From positions 29,398 to 93,397 of the forward strand of contig CACMTJ010000005.1 in the NCBI GenBank assembly GCA_902616595.1: a stretch of DNA of 64,000 nt, in the 5' to 3' direction. The notes beneath the pieces are model-generated. The model did not search any database, was not told where the DNA came from, and was given only the letters and a program-made list of their open reading frames with translations. Origin of the DNA: an uncultured Prochlorococcus sp. (GTDB lineage Bacteria; Cyanobacteriota; Cyanobacteriia; PCC-6307; Cyanobiaceae). The position numbers were made by a program, and so were the translations under genes. Each line of letters begins with the position of its first letter. The stretch's first letter is position 1. Shown piece by piece: positions 47,857-57,226 of this stretch.

Positions 47857-48699
47857 ATGAATCATAAAAATAATGAATTTAACTCAAGATTTAGTGGCGT
47901 AAAAGTGCACCCAAATGCTTTCGTTGATCCGAGCGCTGAATTACATGATGGTGTTATTGTCTCTCAAGGAGCTATTGTTGGACCTGATGTGACTATCGGA
48001 AAAGGAACCGAAATAGGTCCGAATGCTGTTATTTCAGGAAGAACTCAAATTGGTGTTAACAATAAAGTTTTCCCAAGTGTTTTTATAGGTCTCGATCCCC
48101 AGGACCTTAAATATAAAGGGGCCCATACTGAAGTAATTATTGGAGATAATAATACTTTCAGAGAATGTGTAACTATTAATAAGGCAACTGATGAGGGCGA
48201 AAAAACAATTATTGGAAATAATAATTTGTTGATGGCTTACACTCATATCGGTCATAATTGTGAAATTGGTAATAGGATAGTTTTATCAAATAGTGTTCAA
48301 GTTGCCGGCCATGTAAAGATTGAAGATAAAGCTATTATTGGCGGTTGTTTAGGTATTCATCAGTTTGTACATATTGGATATTTAGCAATGATTGGAGGGA
48401 TGACTAGAGTAGATAGAGATGTACCTCCTTTCTGTTTGGCCGAAGGGCATCCAGGAAGGTTGAGAGGTTTAAATAGGATTGGAATTAAGAGAAGTGGTTT
48501 AATGGAAAATAAAGATTTTGACTTAAAATTACTTCAAAATACTTGGAATCTACTTTTTAAATCTAATGATGCGATTTCAAATTCATTAGAAAAAGTAATG
48601 AAAGGAGAATTAGATATTTCATCTTCAAAATTATGTAATTTCTTAAAAGAGTCAATATCGAAAGAAAGACGAGGACCAATGCCTATAGTGAATTTATGA
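47857..48699 (+). CDS. lpxA: UDP-GlcNAc O-acyltransferase
   Basis: 280 residues. Left-handed beta helix with hexapeptide repeats (HPNAFVDPSAELHDGVIV and onward). The catalytic His is His133 (THIGHNCEIGN). GLDPQDLKYKGA is an LpxA hallmark. It transfers an acyl chain to UDP-GlcNAc, the first lipid A step. Its stop overlaps the lpxB start (ATGA). Confidence 0.95.
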   Translation: MNHKNNEFNSRFSGVKVHPNAFVDPSAELHDGVIVSQGAIVGPDVTIGKGTEIGPNAVISGRTQIGVNNKVFPSVFIGLDPQDLKYKGAHTEVIIGDNNTFRECVTINKATDEGEKTIIGNNNLLMAYTHIGHNCEIGNRIVLSNSVQVAGHVKIEDKAIIGGCLGIHQFVHIGYLAMIGGMTRVDRDVPPFCLAEGHPGRLRGLNRIGIKRSGLMENKDFDLKLLQNTWNLLFKSNDAISNSLEKVMKGELDISSSKLCNFLKESISKERRGPMPIVNL

Positions 48700-49874
48700 A
48701 TAAAAAGATATTTATAAGTACTGGAGAAGTCTCTGGAGATTTGCACGGAAGTTTGTTATCAAAAGCATTATTAGAGGAATCTAAAAAAAAATCGATAGAT
48801 TTAGAAATTTGCGGATTAGGTGGGGAAAGGATGAAGAAAGAAGGTGTAAAGATTCTTCAAGATACTACATCAATTAGTGCAATAGGAATTTGGGAGGCTT
48901 TGCCTCTTATTCTTCCAACAATAAGAATTCAAAAAAGATTTTATAAATTACTAAAAAAATATCCTCCTGATTGCTTAATTCTTATTGACTATATGGGCCC
49001 CAATATAAAAATTGGAACAAAATTAAAAAGATCGAAAACTAAAATTCCAATTTTTTACTATATTGCTCCTCAAGAGTGGGCTTGGAGGGTTGGCAATAAC
49101 ACTACAACAAATCTAATAAAATTTTCTGATAAAATTTTCGCGATTTTCAAGAAAGAAGCAGCATTCTATAAAAAAAGGGGCGGAAATGTTTTGTGGGTGG
49201 GACATCCAATGATTGATTTGACAAAAAAACTTCCTCTTAAGAAAGATGCCAGAACTATTCTTAACCTTCGCTTTAATCAAAATATCCTGCTTTTGATGCC
49301 AGCATCAAGACCTCAAGAATTACGATATGTATTACCTACTTTTATGAAAGCGGCTAAAAAATTACAACAAAAATATCCAAGCTTGGTTGTCTATATTCCC
49401 TCCTGCAGGAGTTCTTTTGAAGAAATATTTAAAAAAGCCTTTAGGGAATATCAAGTTAAAGGACATGTGATTTCGCAAAAAGATAGTGCAAAATTAAAGC
49501 CTTATATTTATTCGCTCACTAAAATTGCTTTTTGCAAATCTGGGACAGTTAATATGGAATTAGCTTTATATGGCATACCGCAGATTGTTGGTTATAGAGT
49601 CAGTAGGATAACTGCTTTTATCGCTAAAAAAATTCTCAATTTCAAAGTAAGATTTATTTCCCCTGTAAATTTGTTAGTTAATAAATTAATAATACCTGAG
49701 TTTGTACAGAATGAGTTTAATGAAAAGAAAATCTTCTATAAATCTTGTAGGATTCTTGAGGGGAAATCAGAAAAAAGAAAAATAAAAAAAGGTTATGCTT
49801 TTTTAAAAAAAGAATTAGGTGAAGAGGGCGTAGTCCAGAGAGCTGCTAAAGAGATTATTAATTCTATTATTTGA
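48696..49874 (+). CDS. lpxB: Lipid-A-disaccharide synthase
   Basis: 392 residues. ISTGEVSGDLHGSLLSKAL is the LpxB start; YIAPQEWAWR, WVGHPMIDL and KSGTVNMELALYGIPQIVGY are its glycosyltransferase motifs. Condenses UDP-diacylglucosamine with lipid X at the membrane. Coupled to lpxA by a four-base overlap. No later Kdo-transfer gene is seen in this window. Confidence 0.95.
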   Translation: MNKKIFISTGEVSGDLHGSLLSKALLEESKKKSIDLEICGLGGERMKKEGVKILQDTTSISAIGIWEALPLILPTIRIQKRFYKLLKKYPPDCLILIDYMGPNIKIGTKLKRSKTKIPIFYYIAPQEWAWRVGNNTTTNLIKFSDKIFAIFKKEAAFYKKRGGNVLWVGHPMIDLTKKLPLKKDARTILNLRFNQNILLLMPASRPQELRYVLPTFMKAAKKLQQKYPSLVVYIPSCRSSFEEIFKKAFREYQVKGHVISQKDSAKLKPYIYSLTKIAFCKSGTVNMELALYGIPQIVGYRVSRITAFIAKKILNFKVRFISPVNLLVNKLIIPEFVQNEFNEKKIFYKSCRILEGKSEKRKIKKGYAFLKKELGEEGVVQRAAKEIINSII

Positions 49875-49890
49875 ACTTTATAATAAAAAA

Positions 49891-50493
49891 ATGAAATATT
49901 TTTTACCTTTAGTAATCGCTCTTTCAATGCTTATCAACCCTGTAAACGCTTTTGCAGAGGAATTGATTCTTGCAGGAGGTTGCTTTTGGTGTTTAGAACA
50001 TGATTTAGAGTCATTAAGGGGGATAAATTTTGTACAAAGTGGTTATTCAGGTGGACGTTTACTAAATCCTACCTACGAAAATCATGAAGGACATCAGGAA
50101 GTGGTTATGGTGGACTATGATTCCCAATTGGTAACTTTACCCGAGATACTTAGGCTCTATTTGAGAAATATTGATCCTCTAGACGGCAAGGGTCAATTTT
50201 GTGATCGTGGAGATTCATATAGGCCAGTTATCTTTTTCAAAGACGAAATTGAGGAAAGCGATGCAAAAAATGCAATTCTTTCGGCTTCTAATGAATTGCG
50301 AGTGCCATTAGAAAAAATATCTGTAGAACTAAAATCAAAAGGTAAATTTTGGTTAGCTGAAGAATATCATCAGGATTTTGCTGAGAGAAATGAATTAAAA
50401 TATAAGTTCTATAGATTCTCATGTGGGAGAGATCAGAGGTTGGATAAATTATGGGGGGATAACGCTAGATCAATAAATCTTTGGACTGAATGA
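49891..50493 (+). CDS. msrA: Exported methionine sulfoxide reductase A
   Basis: 200 residues. A clear signal peptide precedes the enzyme (hydrophobic 5-18, cleavage after about NAFA). The active site AGGCFWCLE has catalytic Cys31, followed by GYSGG, EGHQEVV and EYHQDFAERN. It reduces methionine-S-sulfoxide in proteins, here outside the cytoplasm (periplasm or lumen), so the reductant must be exported too. It closes the bamA-lpx operon, 16 bases behind lpxB. Confidence 0.9.
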   Translation: MKYFLPLVIALSMLINPVNAFAEELILAGGCFWCLEHDLESLRGINFVQSGYSGGRLLNPTYENHEGHQEVVMVDYDSQLVTLPEILRLYLRNIDPLDGKGQFCDRGDSYRPVIFFKDEIEESDAKNAILSASNELRVPLEKISVELKSKGKFWLAEEYHQDFAERNELKYKFYRFSCGRDQRLDKLWGDNARSINLWTE

Positions 50494-50505
50494 TTTTAAA
50501 TATAG

Positions 50506-51978
50506 TTATTTATTTTTAATCCATTGAACGAGAGTTTTAACTCCAAAACCGGTTGCACCTGATGGGTTTATTCCCTTATTCTTATCAGTCCAACAAGTCC
50601 CAGCAATATCAATATGAGCCCATTTAATCTCTTTATCAAAAAATTCCTCTAAAAATAAAGCAGCAGTTATTGACCCACCTGCTCTAGGACCTGTATTTTT
50701 CATGTCAGCTATATGAGACTTTAAACCTTCTTTATAAGATTTTTGTAAAGGCATTTGCCATAATTCTTCTCCAGACTGGGCTGATGCAGCTTTTAGGTCA
50801 TTTGCTAGATCATCATTATTGCTCCAGAATCCAGCTACATCATTCCCTAATGCAACAACAATAGCTCCTGTTAAAGTGGCGAGATCTATTATTGAATCCG
50901 GTTTTAAATTTGATGCGTAAGTTAAAGCATCCGCTAATGTGAGTCTACCCTCTGCATCAGTGTTATTTATTTCAATTGTCTTACCATTAGATGCTTTAAC
51001 TACATCCCCAGGATGTACTGCAGATCCATTTATCATGTTTTCGCAAGATGCCACAATAAAATGAATTTCTAATCCCTTTGGTTTTATTGCCCCAAGTGCT
51101 TTTGCTGCTCCTAAAACTGCAGCGCTTCCGCCCATATCATATTTCATCATTTCAATTTGAGAGGCTCCCACTTTCAGATTGTATCCTCCAGAATCAAAGG
51201 TTAAACCCTTCCCAACAAGCGCAATCTTTTCTTTAATAGGCCCCTCTGACTTTAAAGTAAGATGTATAAATTTAGGATCTAGATCCGACCCTTTTGCTAC
51301 AGCTAAATATGCACCCATCCCTAAATCTTCACAATCTTTTGCTTCTAAAATTTTTACTCCCAAACTATGATCTTTAGCTATTTGAGAAGCTTGTATAGAC
51401 ATTTCCTGAGGAGTAAGGCTATTTGGAGGGGCGGCTACAAGTCTTCTTGCCAGTTCTACACCTTCACATATTTGTGCTGTCTCTTCAAAGCTAATATTCT
51501 CAAATTTTTTCAAATTCAAAAACTCTATTTCTTTAAGAACTTTCTTTTCATCTTTTTTCTTATTGAATCTATTGTCCTTATAGGCAGATAATCTGATTGA
51601 CTCTGCTAGTTGATTTATTTCTAGTTGTGAATTTATAAATTCCCAAGGTAGCAAAATGCTCATTTTTTCATTTTTATCAACGGTTTTCCTAACTAGATTT
51701 CCTATAGAGTTTTCTATATCACTTTTATTTAGGTCTTTTGATTTGCCAAGACCAACTATGAATAAAGTTTCTAATTTTTGATCTAAAAATTCAAAGCTTA
51801 AAGTTTTTCCTTTTTCTCCTTTAAATTTTTTTTGAGTAACTTTTTTTAATAATAATTTTGGGTCAATAACAAATTTTATGTTTTCAATTTGGCCTGCAAT
51901 TTCTTCCTCTAAAACTCCAAAAATTAATGAAGCACCTTGCCAGTTATCTAGATTTTTTTGGAATGTGGAAAATTGCAT
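50506..51978 (-). CDS. pepA: Leucyl aminopeptidase (M17)
   Basis: 490 residues. The M17 catalytic core is intact: [15 protein letters not shown] (metal Lys/Asp), [23 protein letters not shown] and [16 protein letters not shown] [18 protein letters not shown] two-zinc cytoplasmic enzyme for peptide turnover; the N-terminal domain is family-typical. Confidence 0.95.
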   Translation of the reverse strand: MQFSTFQKNLDNWQGASLIFGVLEEEIAGQIENIKFVIDPKLLLKKVTQKKFKGEKGKTLSFEFLDQKLETLFIVGLGKSKDLNKSDIENSIGNLVRKTVDKNEKMSILLPWEFINSQLEINQLAESIRLSAYKDNRFNKKKDEKKVLKEIEFLNLKKFENISFEETAQICEGVELARRLVAAPPNSLTPQEMSIQASQIAKDHSLGVKILEAKDCEDLGMGAYLAVAKGSDLDPKFIHLTLKSEGPIKEKIALVGKGLTFDSGGYNLKVGASQIEMMKYDMGGSAAVLGAAKALGAIKPKGLEIHFIVASCENMINGSAVHPGDVVKASNGKTIEINNTDAEGRLTLADALTYASNLKPDSIIDLATLTGAIVVALGNDVAGFWSNNDDLANDLKAASAQSGEELWQMPLQKSYKEGLKSHIADMKNTGPRAGGSITAALFLEEFFDKEIKWAHIDIAGTCWTDKNKGINPSGATGFGVKTLVQWIKNK

Positions 51979-52002
51979 TTGTAAAATGGATTTAATTAAC
52001 TT

Positions 52003-52614
52003 TTAATTGTTTGTGAAAGTAGTTGCCCACCTATCTCGAGTTTCTTTATTAAAAGGTGGTAACCATAAATATATCAGTTGTTGTTCTAATTTACGTCTTA
52101 ATTTTACTTCTTTAGGTACATCTAAGAAGAAACGAATATCTTGGTGACTTGAGAGTTTGTTATGAGCTAGGGCTTCTTTATAGTTCATGATGTAATTTTT
52201 ACAGTCATGTTCTCCCTTCCATCTTTTATTCGCTGAATTTGTTTCTCCTATATAGAGGATTATTTTAGAACTCTCCATCGAGTCAATTACAAAATACATT
52301 GCTGGCCCATTGTGTATATATTGATTGGTTCTCCAAAAGTTCAATGATAATGGCTGCAAGGAAAACGGATCAATTTTTCTTTCATCGGAAATTGGATTTA
52401 TAGGAAGACTTGTTTGGTGCAAAATTTTATTCTGAGTATCTTTTGAAATTTTGAATTGGTGATTATATATTCTATCCCTCCATTTAGTGAGGATTTCGCC
52501 TTTGATTTTAAAATTATTTGAGTGTTGAAAATTAATTGATGTATTTACATTTGAACCAAATAATTCAAATTGTCTATTTTGGTTTGAAATATTATTTAAA
52601 TTAAATTTTTCCAA
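52003..52614 (-). CDS. GIY-YIG-type nuclease domain protein
   Basis: 203 residues. The C-terminal half has a GIY-YIG-like core: AMYFVID then ILYIGETNSANKRWKGEHDC, with Tyr, Gly, Arg and His in the right order, and a distal Glu (RRKLEQQLIYLWLPPFNKET) that could bind the metal. The first 95 residues are a separate region with WRDRIYNHQFK. Nuclease activity is likely but the target is unknown; homologues of this type appear in cyanobacteria. Function beyond the fold is inference. Confidence 0.7.
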   Translation of the reverse strand: MEKFNLNNISNQNRQFELFGSNVNTSINFQHSNNFKIKGEILTKWRDRIYNHQFKISKDTQNKILHQTSLPINPISDERKIDPFSLQPLSLNFWRTNQYIHNGPAMYFVIDSMESSKIILYIGETNSANKRWKGEHDCKNYIMNYKEALAHNKLSSHQDIRFFLDVPKEVKLRRKLEQQLIYLWLPPFNKETRDRWATTFTNN

Positions 52615-52833
52615 TATTTATGAAACATGTCTACTAAATTTAATTCTGAAAAAATATAAATCAAAGAATTATTTATAAACTAAAATTTATTAATCTTCTA
52701 ATCAATTTAAAAGATTCTTGTTATCTTGTATTTGAGCCTTAATCTGCGAAGTAAAAAAATCGAAAATGTTCTTTATTTACGGAACAAAAAGTTCATTAGA
52801 TGATCTTGATAAAAGAGAAATATAAGAAGAGCA

Positions 52834-52920
52834 ATGATTGAAGATGAATTTGATGATCCTGATCTTAGGAAAATAGTCATTGAGAGATTTATGGAACTTG
52901 CAAGGGTGAAATTCAAATGA
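52834..52920 (+). CDS. Very small acidic ORF coupled to the peptidase gene
   Basis: 28 codons; its stop overlaps the next start (ATGA). Acidic start, then a helical part, LRKIVIERFMELARVKF. Coupling suggests a real small protein or leader, but length is too short to judge. Confidence 0.35.
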   Translation: MIEDEFDDPDLRKIVIERFMELARVKFK

Positions 52921-53627
52921 GTGCAATTCCAAAGGAGTTATTTGGATTAAAAGTAGAAGTTCTTCGATCCAAAAGAAAAACCTCAGCACTCCATATTATT
53001 GGAGATGAACTTCAAATAAGAGTTCCCAATAGAGTAAGAGATGGGAAAATAGTTGAAATCTTAGAAACCAAAAAAAGATGGATCAGAAATAAAGTAGTTC
53101 AATTACAAAGCAGACCAAAAAGTAAAGAAAGAGAATTTGTTAGTGGCGAATCTTTTTCTCTTTTTGGTAAGAATTTAAAGTTAAAAGTTGTAGAAGGAGG
53201 AAGAGTTGGAACTAAATTAGATGGTGATTATCTTTTTACAAATGTAAGAGCATCCGAAATAGGAGATGTAAGAAAATTTAGAATTAAAACTTATATCGAA
53301 AAATGGTATATCCAAGAGGCATACAAAAGATTAGAAGATAAAGTCATTAAGTATTCAGAAATTATTAGGGTTTCTCCAAGAGAAATAAAAGTCAAAAACT
53401 ATAAATCTAGATGGGGTTCTTGCGATAAGAAAGGAAGATTGACTTTTAATTGGCATCTCATAAAAGCACCGCATTCAATCGTTGACTATGTCGTTATTCA
53501 TGAACTTTGTCATATGGTTCAATCCAACCATTCACCAAAGTTTTGGCGTGAGGTTGAAAAGTATGATCCTTCTTATAAAGACCATAAGAAATGGTTGAAA
53601 CTAAATGGTACAGAATTAATTAGATAA
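52917..53627 (+). CDS. YgjP-type metallopeptidase (M48/DUF45 family)
   Basis: 236 residues. The zinc motif HELCHMVQSNHSPKFW (His, Glu, His plus the distal His) and KVKNYKSRWGSCDKKGRLTF are the DUF45/YgjP hallmarks. The N-terminus with LRSKRKTSALHI fits too. Members often lie beside type I restriction-modification genes; no hsd gene is present here. A soluble zinc protease of unknown target. Codon use is slightly less AT-rich than in most neighbours. Confidence 0.88.
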   Translation: MSAIPKELFGLKVEVLRSKRKTSALHIIGDELQIRVPNRVRDGKIVEILETKKRWIRNKVVQLQSRPKSKEREFVSGESFSLFGKNLKLKVVEGGRVGTKLDGDYLFTNVRASEIGDVRKFRIKTYIEKWYIQEAYKRLEDKVIKYSEIIRVSPREIKVKNYKSRWGSCDKKGRLTFNWHLIKAPHSIVDYVVIHELCHMVQSNHSPKFWREVEKYDPSYKDHKKWLKLNGTELIR

Positions 53628-53679
53628 AAAGAAGGGAAGGCAATGATGATTTCTGACCAGAATTTATCTAAAAATAAAA

Positions 53680-53830
53680 TAAGAGGGCATTTGTTTGCCC
53701 TCTTCGAGTCTTATGCACCTCGCTGTCCACAAAGTCGATGAAGTGCTTTTGACTCCTGAATTATTTATACTCCTACTGAACGAGAAAAGATAGTCGTGAC
53801 AACCACAAAGCACTTCTACTCGGGTAATAA
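53680..53830 (-). ncRNA. Candidate structured small RNA
   Basis: On the minus strand the stem with GAGGGCA and TGCCCTC is followed by TTATTTTATTTTT, a terminator, so an RNA of about 150 bases starting near 53830-53900 would end here. It would contain a long stem of 10 bp around a 57-base loop. No Rfam family is recognised by eye. Confidence 0.35.
53740..53816. repeat. 10-bp perfect inverted repeat
   Basis: GAAGTGCTTT at 53740-53749 and AAAGCACTTC at 53807-53816, 57 bases apart. It can form a long hairpin in RNA from either strand. Confidence 0.6.
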
Positions 53831-53888
53831 TACTCTATGAATTTCAAGTAAAAAGGAGGACAATATAAGTGTAGATACAGGAGGTCTT

Positions 53889-54038
53889 ATGAAACTCATT
53901 ACTCCTTTCACTATCCTCAATCAAAACTTCCATGAAATGGATTTGATTAGAGACGCAATGAATAACAGGAAGTTAGCAACTGAAAGATTACATGATGACT
54001 ATAGAAAAATGTATAAAACCCATCAATTTGCATATTGA
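53889..54038 (+). CDS. Small protein with strong ribosome binding site
   Basis: 49 codons, ATG preceded by AGGAGG five bases upstream, unusual for this genome. Hydrophilic and rich in charged residues (FHEMDLIRDAMNNRKLATER, then HDDYRKMYKTH). No family recognised; the start signal and codon use make it a good candidate for a real, well-translated gene, possibly acquired. Confidence 0.55.
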   Translation: MKLITPFTILNQNFHEMDLIRDAMNNRKLATERLHDDYRKMYKTHQFAY

Positions 54039-54226
54039 AAATAGTTGTGCTGAAGTTGCCTGAAAACGCTTTATTAAAACTGCTTTCAATAGAAAAATAT
54101 AAGTGTTAAATTAGATCAGTTATCTCTACAACAGGTTGATAGTTCTTTATTGCAACTTGATGCCATAATTGTTGTAACTTTCATTGAACTTTCACGAACT
54201 TGCAAGCGATTTCAACTACTAAAAAC

Positions 54227-54325
54227 ATGAAAAGTTACATGGCGTGTAACTATGCTATTCAAGGTGTGCAAGGCGCAAGTTCAACATATAACTACAATCT
54301 TAGTGAAGTAAGGGAGGCATTATAA
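54227..54325 (+). CDS. Tiny ORF just before DUF1825 gene
   Basis: 32 codons from ATG at 54227; its stop ends two bases before the next ATG. Its last codons include AGGGAGG, the likely ribosome site of the DUF1825 gene. It may be a leader peptide that couples translation; weak evidence for a functional product. Confidence 0.35.
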   Translation: MKSYMACNYAIQGVQGASSTYNYNLSEVREAL

Positions 54326-54327
54326 AG

Positions 54328-54651
54328 ATGGGTTTCTTTGAGTCAGACATCGTTCAAGAAGAAGCTAAAAAGCTTTTTACGGATTACCAAGAACTTATGA
54401 AACTTGGCTCTGATTATGGAAAATTTGATAGAGAAGGGAAAAAAATGTTTATAAAAAAAATGGAATCTCTTATGGATCGTTATAAGGTTTTTATGAAGAG
54501 ATTTGAATTGTCTGAAGATTTTCAAGCAAAAATGACCGTAGAACAATTAAAGACACAGTTAAGTCAATTTGGGATTACTCCTGATCAAATGTTCGATCAA
54601 ATGAATAAAACCTTAATAAGAATGAAGGATGAACTTGATAAAACTTCTTAA
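54328..54651 (+). CDS. DUF1825 family protein
   Basis: 107 residues. FFESDIVQEEAKKLFTDYQE and MDRYKVFMKRFELSEDFQAK are the conserved DUF1825 segments; all-helical and acidic/basic mixed. The family is nearly restricted to cyanobacteria and some algae, role unknown. Start follows a good AGGGAGG site; tyrS follows 19 bases after its stop. Confidence 0.9.
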   Translation: MGFFESDIVQEEAKKLFTDYQELMKLGSDYGKFDREGKKMFIKKMESLMDRYKVFMKRFELSEDFQAKMTVEQLKTQLSQFGITPDQMFDQMNKTLIRMKDELDKTS

Positions 54652-54670
54652 AGTTAACGGTTAAAGCTTC

Positions 54671-55909
54671 ATGACAGATAATTTAAAATTGCCATTATGG
54701 CTGTCAAGAGGAATAGAAGAATATTTTCCAATTAAGGGAACAGATCAGACCTTTTCCGAGATAATTGATCATGCGAAAAAAAATAATAAAAAATTAAGAG
54801 TTAAACTCGGCATCGATCCAACTGGAACCGATATTCATCTTGGGCACAGCATATTGTTTAAAAAACTTAGGGCATTCCAAGATAATGGACATATTGCAGT
54901 TTTAATTATTGGGGATTTTACTGCTCAAATTGGAGACCCAACCGGAAAAAACAAAACAAGAGTTCAGTTATCGGAAAAACAAGTTAAGGACAATGCAAAA
55001 ACATACTTAACCCAACTAGGGATGGGAAAGCCAGCCAATGAATCTATTTTAGATTTTGATTCAAAAGATAGACTAGAAATTAGATATAACAGTGAATGGT
55101 TAAAAGGATTAAATCTTAATTCGATAATTGAATTAATGGGGAGTGCAACAGTTAGTCAAATGCTAGCTAAGGAGGAATTTAATAAAAGGTACACTTCGCA
55201 AGTCCCAATTGCTTTGCATGAATTCTTATATCCACTATTACAAGGTTACGATTCGGTAGTTGTTCAATCAGATATTGAGCTTGGAGGCACAGATCAGAAA
55301 TTTAATATTGCAATTGGAAGAGACCTTCAAAGGCATTTTAAACAAGACCCTCAATTTGGTGTTTTGCTGCCTATTTTGACAGGTTTAGATGGAATTAAAA
55401 AGATGAGTAAATCTGAATTTAACACCGTCGGTTTAACTGAAGATCCACTTTCAATGTATTCAAAATTAGAAAAAGTACCCGATAATATAATACCCACCTA
55501 TTTTGAATTACTTACTGAATTAGATTTAAATTTTCTGGAAAACTTAAATCCTCGTGAATTACAGAGAAGAATGGCTTTAGAAGTTACTACTTTATTCCAT
55601 GGGACCGAAGAAGCATTAAAGGCGCAATCAAACTGCGAAGAATTATTCCTTGGGCACAAAGAAAAAGTTGGAGAAATTCCAGAGATTTCGTTAAAAGAAG
55701 TAGTTTTTCCAGTAAAGTTTTTTTATTTATTAAGTGCTCTAAAACTTTTCAAATCTAGCAGCGAATCAAAAAGATCTATTAAAGGTGGGGGTGTAAAAAT
55801 TGATAGTCAAAAAGTAATAAATCCTGATTTAGTTTTTAATTCAAAAAATGATTTGGAAGGAAAAATTTTGCAAATTGGGAAAAAAATAATAAAGAGGTTT
55901 GAAAACTGA
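54671..55909 (+). CDS. tyrS: Tyrosyl-tRNA synthetase
   Basis: 412 residues. Class I motifs HLGH (56-59, the HIGH box) and KMSKS (about 239-243) with GGTDQKFNI. The C-terminal S4-like part (about 350-412, [14 protein letters not shown]) binds tRNA. The TyrZ-like length without the long insert is usual in cyanobacteria. pyrF follows after three bases. Confidence 0.96.
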   Translation: MTDNLKLPLWLSRGIEEYFPIKGTDQTFSEIIDHAKKNNKKLRVKLGIDPTGTDIHLGHSILFKKLRAFQDNGHIAVLIIGDFTAQIGDPTGKNKTRVQLSEKQVKDNAKTYLTQLGMGKPANESILDFDSKDRLEIRYNSEWLKGLNLNSIIELMGSATVSQMLAKEEFNKRYTSQVPIALHEFLYPLLQGYDSVVVQSDIELGGTDQKFNIAIGRDLQRHFKQDPQFGVLLPILTGLDGIKKMSKSEFNTVGLTEDPLSMYSKLEKVPDNIIPTYFELLTELDLNFLENLNPRELQRRMALEVTTLFHGTEEALKAQSNCEELFLGHKEKVGEIPEISLKEVVFPVKFFYLLSALKLFKSSSESKRSIKGGGVKIDSQKVINPDLVFNSKNDLEGKILQIGKKIIKRFEN

Positions 55910-55912
55910 AAA

Positions 55913-56644
55913 TTGATGAAGAATAGATTTAATTCCGAGGATAAAATAATTTTGGCAATTGATGGATTAGATGTAAATCAAGCAAAATTACTTTTGGAAA
56001 AATGTCCTAATATTAAGTGGGTGAAAGTTGGTTTAGAACTTTTTGTTAGGGAAGGTCCAAGGGTTATTGAAATATTAAAAGGTTTAAATAAAAAAATTTT
56101 TTTAGACTTAAAATTTCATGATATCCCAAATACCATGCTTGCAGCATGTTTCCAAGTTTCAAAATTAGGAGTTGATATAATTTCTATTCATGCTTCAGCA
56201 GGTTTAAAAGCTCTTAAAGATTCGAAAAAAGCATCTTTAGAAGGAGCTAATTCAGTCAGTTTAAAACCTCCATTGGTTGTAGGAATAACTGTTTTAACAA
56301 GCTTTTCTCTTAAAGATTTTCAAACTGATCTTGATAGAAATAATTCAATTGAAGAAAATGTATTGAGACTTGCAAAGTTGTCTTTTGATGCTGGATTAGA
56401 TGGATGTGTTTGTTCCCCTTGGGAAGTAAAAATGTTGAGATCTATTTATGAGGATAATTTTGAACTTATTACACCAGGTATCAGATTAAATATTGACAAT
56501 AAAGATGATCAAAATAGAATTATGACTCCCTATGAAGCTATAGATAATGGCGCTTCTAAGTTAGTCATTGGCAGATCAATTTCAAAAGCTATAGATCCTA
56601 ATAAAGCTTTAATAGAAATATTTAAATCTATTGATTCTGATTAA
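55913..56644 (+). CDS. pyrF: Orotidine-5'-phosphate decarboxylase
   Basis: 243 residues. Catalytic motif [12 protein letters not shown] and the phosphate-binding ends [10 protein letters not shown] and TPGIRLN are intact. Last step of UMP synthesis. Downstream of tyrS; its end overlaps the convergent plsY by 17 bases. Confidence 0.95.
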   Translation: MMKNRFNSEDKIILAIDGLDVNQAKLLLEKCPNIKWVKVGLELFVREGPRVIEILKGLNKKIFLDLKFHDIPNTMLAACFQVSKLGVDIISIHASAGLKALKDSKKASLEGANSVSLKPPLVVGITVLTSFSLKDFQTDLDRNNSIEENVLRLAKLSFDAGLDGCVCSPWEVKMLRSIYEDNFELITPGIRLNIDNKDDQNRIMTPYEAIDNGASKLVIGRSISKAIDPNKALIEIFKSIDSD

Positions 56645-57221
56645 TTTTGGATTCTTTTCCCTTGAGCAATCTTGTTATGTTTGTTCTATGTTTCAAGATT
56701 ACTAATAATGCCACAATTAAACTTATAAAAAAGTATGAGTGCATAAATTTACCTAGGTAAAAAAACATAAAAATAGGAAGTAAGATTGCGGCTGCAATAC
56801 TGGATAAAGAAACAAATTTAGTTTTTGTTAGGACTATTAAAAAAATGCCAAGAGATGCGAGTCCAACTTTCCAAGAAAGAGCTAAAAACATACCTAATCC
56901 AGTAGCAACAGCTTTCCCTCCTTTACCTTTAAGCCATATTGGCCAAATATGTCCTGAGATAGCGGATATACCTGCTATTACCTCTATTAATACTTGATCT
57001 GTATAATGTTGAGCAATTTTTACTGCAATAAGGCCTTTCCCAACGTCAATGATAAACACAAAAAGTGCTGGCCATTTCCCGACATTTCTTAAGACATTTG
57101 TGGCACCTGTAGATCCAGAACCCATAGTTCTTAGATCTATATTTTTGAGATATTTTCCAATTAAAAAACCTGTTGGAAGTGATCCTAAAAGATAACTTGT
57201 AAAAATTATTAAGATATTCAT
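56628..57221 (-). CDS. plsY: Glycerol-3-phosphate acyltransferase
   Basis: 197 residues, five membrane helices. The three PlsY motifs are visible: [22 protein letters not shown] and [12 protein letters not shown]. It uses acyl-phosphate to make lysophosphatidic acid, the first glycerolipid step. It is the last gene of a minus-strand run with DUF3086, DUF3119 and the MlaE permease. Confidence 0.94.
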   Translation of the reverse strand: MNILIIFTSYLLGSLPTGFLIGKYLKNIDLRTMGSGSTGATNVLRNVGKWPALFVFIIDVGKGLIAVKIAQHYTDQVLIEVIAGISAISGHIWPIWLKGKGGKAVATGLGMFLALSWKVGLASLGIFLIVLTKTKFVSLSSIAAAILLPIFMFFYLGKFMHSYFFISLIVALLVILKHRTNITRLLKGKESKINQNQ

Positions 57222-57226
57222 AAAGC

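Larger units (their letters stand above)
53628..53888. other. Non-coding region with hairpin and large inverted repeat
   Basis: 260 bases without a supported ORF, less AT-rich than average. It holds an inverted repeat AGAGGGCA.../...TGCCCTCT (about 53682-53704) and a 10-bp inverted repeat (53740-53749 with 53807-53816). Two Shine-Dalgarno-like AGGAGG sites follow near 53854 and 53879. Confidence 0.45.

Noticed and set aside
52766..52825. 19-codon ORF starting MFFIYGTKSS
   Set aside because: It resembles the start of small zinc-ribbon proteins but stops before any cysteine pair, so it is too short to call.
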